NCBI GenBank assembly: GCA_025964295.1
Contig: JAOPZD010000639.1
Span: forward strand, 1 to 10,382
Direction of reading: 5' to 3'
DNA length: 10,382 nt
Source: Conexibacter sp.
GTDB taxonomy: Bacteria; Actinomycetota; Thermoleophilia; Solirubrobacterales; Solirubrobacteraceae
Numbering within the stretch: position 1 is the stretch's first letter; every line of letters starts with the position of its first letter. The translations under genes were made by a program, and so were the position numbers. Of this stretch, positions 5,886-10,382 are shown one piece after another. Under the pieces are notes generated by a model. The model was given only the letters and a program-made list of their open reading frames with translations. It was not told the origin of the DNA and ran no database searches.

Positions 5886-6386
5886 TTGAGCTCCGTCCGT
5901 CCGCTCCTCCGCCTCGTACCGGATCCGCCCACTGATCCGGTCCCGGTCGTCAGCTTCTGCGGCCACTGCGGTCAGGCGCCCCCCACCCCCATGGCCGCCC
6001 GTTCGCGCGTCTGCGCGCTGTGCGGCCTCGGCGTCGTCATCAGCGCCGGCGCCGACCTCGCGCCGCGCAAGGGCGAGGCCTTCGTCATCGTCGACCGCCA
6101 GCTGAAGGTCTGCGGCCTCTCGCGGGGCGCCGAGCGCCTGCTGGGCGTCGACGAGCCCCAGGCCATCCACCGCCACGTCGGCGACTTCCTCGAGCCCGCC
6201 GACGCCGAGGCGGGCGACGGCGAGGGCCTGCTGCAGGGCATCGTCGCCACCGCGACCGCGGTCAGCTTCGCCGCGCCCCACAACATCGTCGTCCGTCCCA
6301 CCGACGAGTTCGGCGTCCGGTACGCCGCGCGCGTCGGCAGCTGCGGGCCGCCGGAAGGCGCCCTGATCGTCCTCGGGACGGTCTGA
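5886..6386 (+). CDS. Small zinc-ribbon plus PAS-like sensor protein
   Basis: The product has 166 residues from a TTG start backed by a strong GAGGAGG. Residues 25-46 carry two CxxC knuckles, CGHC (C25, C28) and CALC (C43, C46), spaced as in a zinc ribbon. Residues about 63-166 read like a compact PAS domain. GEAFVIVDRQLKVCGLSRGA (63-82) is the first strand pair and helix, ERLLGV and the IHRHVGDFLEP segment follow, and the C-terminal strands are NIVVRP, RYAARVG and GALIVLGTV. There is no output domain, membrane segment or signal peptide, so it probably acts in the cytosol through protein contacts. It lies between two paralogous regulators, 18 bases after the first, and ends before a hairpin terminator. 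The PAS assignment is by pattern only; ligand and partner are unknown. It might pass a redox, metal or small-molecule signal to the flanking regulators. Confidence 0.7.
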   Translation: MSSVRPLLRLVPDPPTDPVPVVSFCGHCGQAPPTPMAARSRVCALCGLGVVISAGADLAPRKGEAFVIVDRQLKVCGLSRGAERLLGVDEPQAIHRHVGDFLEPADAEAGDGEGLLQGIVATATAVSFAAPHNIVVRPTDEFGVRYAARVGSCGPPEGALIVLGTV

Positions 6387-6417
6387 CCCGTCGGCGCTCG
6401 CGCAGCGGGTCCTCCCC

Positions 6418-6442
6418 GTGCAAGACGGCATCCGTCCTGCAC
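6418..6442 (+). terminator. Hairpin terminator after the zinc-ribbon/PAS gene
   Basis: GTGCA-a-GACGG (6418-6428) pairs with CCGTC-c-TGCAC (6432-6442): ten base pairs, one A-C mismatch and a CAT loop. It begins 31 bases after the stop codon. There is no T-run, which is usual in GC-rich actinobacteria. It separates this transcript from the second MerR-type gene. Confidence 0.5.
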
Positions 6443-6447
6443 CGGAC

Positions 6448-6457
6448 CTTGCGCAAG
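6448..6457. promoter_or_regulatory. Palindrome CTTGCGCAAG upstream of the second MerR-type gene
   Basis: This perfect 10-bp palindrome contains the TTGCGCAA also found at 4885-4892 before the paralogous regulator. It lies 38 bases before the ATG at 6496 and just after the terminator hairpin, in the position of an operator or promoter element. Autoregulation by the MerR-type proteins is the simplest reading, but this is inferred. Confidence 0.5.
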
Positions 6458-6495
6458 TTGCCCCAACCTCACCAAAAGGCGAAGACTGTCTGGAC

Positions 6496-7383
6496 ATGGG
6501 TGGCTCTATCCGGACCAACGCGGCGGCGGCGATGCTTGGCGTCAGCCCCAACACGCTGCGCTCCTGGGAGCGCCGCTTCGGCTTCCCCGAGCCCAAGCGG
6601 ACCGCCGGCGGGCATCGCCAGTTCGACCTGGCCGAGATCGAGGCGCTGCGTGCGGCCTTCGAGGAGACGCAGAACATCTCGTCCGCGGTGTCCGTCGCCC
6701 GTGAGCGCGGCTCCGGCCCGGCGTCCCCGGCGCGGCTGCAGTCCGCCTTCGGCCGCTTCGACGAGGACGGCGCCAACCGCCTGATCGAGGAGAGCCTCAC
6801 CGTGCGCTCGGTGGAGCGCACGATCGAGGAGGTGCTGCTGCCGTCCGTCGAGGCGATGGCGCCGGCCCACAACCAGCCCCAGACGCCCGAGTACGGCTTC
6901 GCCTGGCGCTACGCGACCGGCTGGCTGGCCGCGACGCAGCGCGTCTCGCCCCCCGCGTCGCGCGCCGAGGGCGTCCTGGTCTTCGACGCCAGCCGTCCCC
7001 CGGAGGCCGAGGCCCTGCAGGCCCAGGCGCTGGAGCTCGTCCTGCGCCGCGCCGGCCTGCGCACCCTGACGCTCACCGCCGACGCCGACCCGAGCCGCAT
7101 CGGCCACGCGATCACCGCGCTGGACCCGCGCGCGGTCGTGCTCACCGGCCACGGCGCGTCGCTCGACGCGCTCGGCCGCCTGGTCTTCACCGCCCGCCGC
7201 GTGGCGGGCGAGGACGTCGCGATCCTCGACTACCGCGACGCGATCCCGCACGCGGGCAGCAGCACGGTCGAGGCGCTGCCGAGCACGCCGCTGGCCGCCC
7301 GCGAGGCGGTTCTGGCGCGGCTCGACGCGCGTGGCTCCTCGGGCCGCTTCGCCCGCGGGCCGTCGACGGCCATCGGCCTGTAG
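6496..7383 (+). CDS. MerR-type regulator with CarH/LitR-like but degenerate cobalamin module (paralog 2)
   Basis: The product has 295 residues from the ATG at 6496. A GTG at 6418 in the same frame would add 26 residues, but that stretch covers the terminator and the palindrome, so I reject it. Residues 5-45 form the MerR HTH, with SPNTLRSWERRFGFPEPKR nearly identical to paralog 1 and a GGHRQF wing. The middle bundle keeps RSVERTIEEVLLPSVE (104-119), again close to paralog 1. Residues about 158-245 form a Rossmann-like domain (GVLVFDASRPP ... AVVLTGHG). As in paralog 1, the Trp of the cobalamin signature is a His (H125), EH is absent, and the axial-ligand position is Ser (S166 in FDASRPP). The two therefore probably share a non-cobalamin ligand or work by protein contacts. 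It has its own promoter region and is followed by a strong hairpin. A heterodimer with paralog 1 is possible. Confidence 0.83.
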   Translation: MGGSIRTNAAAAMLGVSPNTLRSWERRFGFPEPKRTAGGHRQFDLAEIEALRAAFEETQNISSAVSVARERGSGPASPARLQSAFGRFDEDGANRLIEESLTVRSVERTIEEVLLPSVEAMAPAHNQPQTPEYGFAWRYATGWLAATQRVSPPASRAEGVLVFDASRPPEAEALQAQALELVLRRAGLRTLTLTADADPSRIGHAITALDPRAVVLTGHGASLDALGRLVFTARRVAGEDVAILDYRDAIPHAGSSTVEALPSTPLAAREAVLARLDARGSSGRFARGPSTAIGL

Positions 7384-7396
7384 ACGCCCGCCTGGC

Positions 7397-7417
7397 CGGA
7401 CGGTTCGGAGCCGTCCG
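7397..7417 (+). terminator. Hairpin terminator after the second MerR-type gene
   Basis: CGGACGG (7397-7403) pairs perfectly with CCGTCCG (7411-7417) around a 7-nt loop TTCGGAG. It begins 14 bases after the stop. No T-run follows. It separates the regulator cluster from the MarR gene. Confidence 0.55.
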
Positions 7418-7420
7418 ACC

Positions 7421-7442
7421 CGCGCGGCATGATGGCCGCGCG
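7421..7442. promoter_or_regulatory. Perfect inverted repeat touching the MarR start codon, candidate autoregulatory operator
   Basis: CGCGCGGC (7421-7428) and GCCGCGCG (7435-7442) are perfect 8-bp arms around the 6-base spacer ATGATG, and the right arm ends at the base before the ATG at 7443. A weak -10-like CATGAT lies across the left arm and spacer. MarR proteins bind palindromes of about this size over their own promoters, so autorepression is plausible. GC-only arms do arise by chance in such DNA. Confidence 0.45.
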
Positions 7443-7877
7443 ATGACCACCTCCCAGCTGGCCGATCCCCTCGCGCACGACGCGCTGGAGTCCCTCCTGC
7501 TCGCCGAGTCGAGCGTCCGGCGCCGGCTGGCGTCCGACCTCGAGCGCGAGGGCCTGTCGTCCTCCGGGTTCTCGGTGCTGATGGTGCTGTCGTCCCACGG
7601 CGGCGAGCTCGAGCTGCGCGCGCTGCGCGCCCGGCTGCGCACGTCGAAGGCCAACGCGACCGAGGTCGTCACGACGCTCGAGACCCGCGGCATGGTCCAG
7701 CGCTTCCGGCTGGCGCACGACCGCCGCGCGGCATCGGTCCGGCTGACCATGCAGGGCCGCGAGCTCGTCGACCGCCTGGTCCCGGAGCACACCCAGCGGG
7801 TGACGGACGCCTTCGCGGTGCTCGACGAGGCCGAGAAGAAGATGCTCGCCAGCATCTGCCGCAAGCTGGCTGCGTAG
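7443..7877 (+). CDS. MarR-family transcriptional regulator
   Basis: The 144-residue product has the usual MarR length and layout. N-terminal dimerisation helices run to about residue 40. A winged helix follows (FSVLMVLSSHGGELELRAL, then RTSKANATEVVTTLETRGMV as helix-turn-helix and recognition helix, 66-85). The wing keeps the family D-x-R pattern in AHDRRAASVRLT (91-102), and a C-terminal dimerisation helix ends the protein. It probably represses genes until a phenolic or other small ligand binds, or until a cysteine is oxidised. The only cysteine is C139, near the end. No ribosome binding site is visible; the ATG directly abuts an inverted repeat, so the transcript may be leaderless. It precedes ileS by 36 bases; whether it regulates ileS cannot be told. 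Confidence 0.9.
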   Translation: MTTSQLADPLAHDALESLLLAESSVRRRLASDLEREGLSSSGFSVLMVLSSHGGELELRALRARLRTSKANATEVVTTLETRGMVQRFRLAHDRRAASVRLTMQGRELVDRLVPEHTQRVTDAFAVLDEAEKKMLASICRKLAA

Positions 7878-7902
7878 GCGCCGCGGCGCGAGCGCATATC
7901 CT
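7878..7902 (+). promoter_or_regulatory. Short MarR-ileS spacer with 12-bp palindrome and -10-like hexamer
   Basis: GCGCCGCGGCGC (7878-7889) is a perfect palindrome directly after the MarR stop. TATCCT (7897-7902) fits TAnnnT and lies 11 bases before the ileS ATG, which would give a leader of only a few bases. No -35 box and no Shine-Dalgarno site are visible. The 36-base gap leaves no room for the T-box leader that controls ileS in some actinobacteria. Confidence 0.35.
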
Positions 7903-7913
7903 GGGCCGCTCCC

Positions 7914-10382
7914 ATGGCCCGCCGTCCCGTCGACTCCAACCAGTCCTTCCCCCAGCTCGAGGAGCAGGTGCTCGCCCGCTGGCGCGAGCGCGACGTCTTC
8001 GCCGAGTCGCTGCGCAACCGCGAGGGCGCGGATCGCTGGGTCTTCTGGGAGGGTCCGCCGACGGCCAACGGCATGCCGGGCGTCCACCACGTCCTGGCGC
8101 GCGCGTTCAAGGACATCTACCCGCGCTTCAAGACGATGCGCGGCCACCTCGTGGAGCGCAAGGGCGGCTGGGACACGCACGGCCTGCCGGTGGAGATCAA
8201 CGTCGAGCAGCAGCTCGGCCTCCACAACAAGCACGAGATCGAGGCCTACGGGATCGCGGAGTTCAACCGCAAGTGCCGCGAGTCGGTGTTCGAGTACCTC
8301 GAGGACTGGAACCGGCTCACCGAGCGGATCGGCTTCTGGGTCGACCTCGACGACGCCTACCGGACGCTGGACGCCACCTACGTCGAGTCGGTGTGGTGGG
8401 CGCTGCGCCAGATCCACGACAAGGGCCTCCTCTACGAGGGCCACAAGGTGGTGCCCTACTGCCCGCGCTGCGGCACGGCGCTGTCGTCGCACGAGCTCGC
8501 GCTGGGCTACAAGGACGTCATCGACCCGTCGGTCTACGTCCGCTTCCCGGTCGCCGAGGACGGCGGGCCGGTCCAGGCCGGCGACGAGCTGCTGGTGTGG
8601 ACGACCACGCCATGGACGCTGGTCTCCAACGCGGCGGTGGCGGTCGATCCCGAGCTCACCTACGTGCGGGCCAAGACGGGTGCCCTGGAGGCGCCGGTCG
8701 TGCTGGCCGAGGCCCTGGTGGAGCGCGTGCTGGGCACCGACACCCAGGTCCAGATCCTCGCCAAGTTCCCCGGCGCGGCGCTGGACGGCGTCCGCTACGA
8801 CCCGCCGTTCTCCTACATCAAGGGCGAGGAGTACGGCGAGCGCGGGCACACGGTCCTGCTCGGCGACTTCGTCACCGCCGAGGACGGCACGGGCCTGGTG
8901 CACACCGCGATCGCCTTCGGCGAGGACGACTTCCGCCTCGGCGCGCAGTACGGCCTGAAGGTCGTCAACCCCGTCCGGCTGGACGGCACCTACGACGAGC
9001 GCATCAAGGGCTACGAGGGGCGCTTCGTCAAGGACGCCGACGCCGACCTGGTCGAGGACCTCCGCGCCCGCGGCCGGCTGCTGCGCGCCCAGGAGTACGA
9101 GCACTCCTACCCGCACTGCTGGCGCTGCGGCACGCCGCTGATCTACTACGCCAAGCCGTCGTGGTACATCGCGACCTCGCAGGTCAAGGAGCGGCTGCTG
9201 GCCGCCAACGAGTCCGTCGGCTGGCACCCCGAGCACGTCAAGCACGGGCGCTTCGGCCGCTGGCTGGAGAACAACGTCGACTGGGCGCTGTCGCGCGAGC
9301 GCTACTGGGGCACGCCGCTGCCGGTGTGGCGCTCCGAGGACGGCGAGGAGATCCACGTCATCGGGTCCTTCGAGGAGCTCGAGCAGCTCTCCGGCGTCAA
9401 GCTCGAGGACCCGCATCGCCCCTACGTCGACGACGTCACCTTCACCTCGCCGACCAGCGGCAAAGTCATGCGCCGCGTCCCCGAGGTCATCGACGTGTGG
9501 TTCGACTCGGGCGCGATGCAGTTCGCCCAGTGGCACGCGCCGTTCGAGAACCAGGACCGCTTCGAGAACGCGTGGCCGGCGGACTTCGTCTGCGAGGGGC
9601 TGGACCAGACGCGTGGGTGGTTCTACTCGCTGCTGGCGGTCTCGGTGCTGCTGTTCGACGAGTCGCCCTACAAGGACGTCGTCTGCCTCGGCCTGATCCT
9701 CGACGAGGACGGCCAGAAGATGTCGAAGTCCAAGGGCAACGTCGTCGACCCGTTCTCGGTGCTCGATCGCTTCGGCGCCGACGCGCTGCGCTGGTACTTC
9801 TTCTCCTCCAAGCAGCCGTGGGACGGCTACCGCTTCTCGGAGGAGACGATCGCCGAGGGCGTCCGGCTGTTCCTCAACACCTTGTGGAACACCTACGGGT
9901 TCTTGGTGCTCTACGAGAACGCGGCCGACGGCGACGAGGTGCTGGCCCGCGAGCCCGCCCCGCCGACCGACCTGGACCGCTGGGTGCTCTCGCGGCTGAG
10001 CGCGACGGTCACGAGCGTCACCGAGCGCCTGGACGCGTTCGACGCGACGGCCAGCGCGCGCGAGATCGCGACGTTCGTCGACGACCTGTCCAACTGGTAC
10101 GTGCGCCGCTCGCGGCGCCGCTTCTGGGAGGGCGACGCGCGGGCCTTCGCGACGCTGCGCGAGTGCCTGCTGACCGTCAGCCAGCTGCTGGCGCCGTTCA
10201 CGCCGTTCATCGCCGACGAGATCTACGACAACCTGGACGGCTCGGTGGGCTCGGTCCACCTGACCGACTGGCCGGTCGCCGGCGAGCGCGACGAGGAGCT
10301 CGAGGCCGCGATGGCCACGGCGCGCGAGGCGGTCGCGCTGGGCCTGCGCGCCCGCGCGGGCGCGAAGGTCGGCCTGCGCCGG
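7914..10382 (+). CDS. ileS: Isoleucyl-tRNA synthetase, type 2 with GxHH signature (partial, 3' end beyond window)
   Basis: The first 823 residues of a class Ia synthetase that charges tRNA-Ile in the cytosol. The full enzyme is usually a little over 1000 residues, so part of the C-terminal tRNA-binding region is missing. The active-site loop is GPPTANGMPGVHHVLARAF, in which the HIGH signature is GVHH (56-59). KMSKS is intact at 602-606 (DGQKMSKSKGN). Cysteine pairs lie at 183/186 (CPRCGT) and 402/405 (CWRCGT). The editing domain (CP1) begins with VWTTTPWTLVSNAAVAV, which has the threonine-rich editing motif. Later family blocks include WALSRERYWGTPLPVW, VIDVWFDSGAMQFAQW and EGLDQTRGWFYSLL. 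These and the PGxHHVLAR wording place it with eukaryotic-like IleRS2. The ATG at 7914 begins MARRPVDSNQSFPQLEEQVL, a normal N-terminus. It has no neighbouring second ileS in the window. Confidence 0.96.
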   Translation, partial: MARRPVDSNQSFPQLEEQVLARWRERDVFAESLRNREGADRWVFWEGPPTANGMPGVHHVLARAFKDIYPRFKTMRGHLVERKGGWDTHGLPVEINVEQQLGLHNKHEIEAYGIAEFNRKCRESVFEYLEDWNRLTERIGFWVDLDDAYRTLDATYVESVWWALRQIHDKGLLYEGHKVVPYCPRCGTALSSHELALGYKDVIDPSVYVRFPVAEDGGPVQAGDELLVWTTTPWTLVSNAAVAVDPELTYVRAKTGALEAPVVLAEALVERVLGTDTQVQILAKFPGAALDGVRYDPPFSYIKGEEYGERGHTVLLGDFVTAEDGTGLVHTAIAFGEDDFRLGAQYGLKVVNPVRLDGTYDERIKGYEGRFVKDADADLVEDLRARGRLLRAQEYEHSYPHCWRCGTPLIYYAKPSWYIATSQVKERLLAANESVGWHPEHVKHGRFGRWLENNVDWALSRERYWGTPLPVWRSEDGEEIHVIGSFEELEQLSGVKLEDPHRPYVDDVTFTSPTSGKVMRRVPEVIDVWFDSGAMQFAQWHAPFENQDRFENAWPADFVCEGLDQTRGWFYSLLAVSVLLFDESPYKDVVCLGLILDEDGQKMSKSKGNVVDPFSVLDRFGADALRWYFFSSKQPWDGYRFSEETIAEGVRLFLNTLWNTYGFLVLYENAADGDEVLAREPAPPTDLDRWVLSRLSATVTSVTERLDAFDATASAREIATFVDDLSNWYVRRSRRRFWEGDARAFATLRECLLTVSQLLAPFTPFIADEIYDNLDGSVGSVHLTDWPVAGERDEELEAAMATAREAVALGLRARAGAKVGLRR

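Noticed and set aside
6418..6495. GTG start at 6418 adding 26 residues to the second MerR-type protein.
   Set aside because: The added codons cover the terminator hairpin and the palindrome, and do not align with paralog 1, whose HTH starts at residue 4.
5277..6845. Identical 20-base stretches at 5277-5296 and 6826-6845, and a shared stretch at 4998-5014 and 6541-6557, as possible direct repeats.
   Set aside because: They fall at matching codons of the two paralogs and are explained by duplication of the genes rather than by a mobile or repeat element.
3345..6872. A 1175-codon minus-strand frame running through the MerR-type and PAS genes into the HD-GYP gene.
   Set aside because: Only the last 442 codons have protein character; the rest is low-complexity antisense of three recognisable plus-strand genes.
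7878..7913. T-box or other leader regulating ileS.
   Set aside because: Only 36 bases separate MarR and ileS, and no tRNA-binding T-box sequence is present.
7230..10259. A 1009-codon minus-strand frame opposite ileS.
   Set aside because: It is the antisense of an unmistakable IleRS and is rich in Arg, Val, Asp and Gly as expected from GC-rich complementary codons.

Overview
The window is very GC-rich bacterial DNA (by eye about three quarters G+C, third codon positions almost all G or C). Gene content and style suggest a deep-branching actinobacterium such as Thermoleophilia/Solirubrobacterales. The pointers are a BldC-like small regulator, MerR-type regulators with cobalamin-module remnants, an HD-GYP protein with a membrane N-terminus, a second-type IleRS, several starts without Shine-Dalgarno sequences, and GTG/TTG starts. 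The taxonomic assignment is an inference.

Layout. (1) Bases 1-1748: a partial lipoprotein gene (minus) and a MATE/DinF-type efflux gene (plus) diverge. Their two -10-like elements overlap, and each lies 7 nt before a start codon, which suggests leaderless transcripts. (2) Bases 1732-2933 (minus): a PPK2-family polyphosphate kinase and a 4HBT hot-dog thioesterase form a coupled pair with a 4-base ATGA overlap. The thioesterase runs tail-to-tail 17 bases into the MATE gene. (3) Bases 2934-3318: a short divergent region, then a 90-aa BldC-like DNA-binding protein whose start codon is enclosed by an 11-bp inverted repeat. (4) Bases 3345-4807 (minus): a 28-aa single-membrane-segment peptide with the best ribosome binding site among the minus-strand genes, followed by a membrane-anchored HD-GYP cyclic-di-GMP phosphodiesterase.

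(5) Bases 4808-7383 (plus) are the most unusual part. Two paralogous regulators combine a MerR-type helix-turn-helix with a CarH/LitR-like cobalamin-module shape. They flank a small zinc-ribbon plus PAS-like protein. Both have lost the residues that bind cobalamin in CarH. The palindrome TTGCGCAA lies upstream of each, and a one-base variant lies upstream of the BldC-like gene. This looks like a local signalling cluster: three HTH regulators, a PAS-type sensor, an HD-GYP enzyme and a membrane micropeptide, possibly sharing an operator. The functional link is inference.

(6) Bases 7384-10382: a hairpin terminator, a perfect inverted repeat touching the start codon of a MarR regulator, then the first 823 codons of isoleucyl-tRNA synthetase, cut off by the window end. 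The synthetase has GVHH in place of the HIGH signature, the altered motif of some type-2 IleRS enzymes linked to very high mupirocin resistance. No tRNA, rRNA, CRISPR, insertion sequence or phage feature was seen, and there is no gene-free stretch longer than 300 bases.
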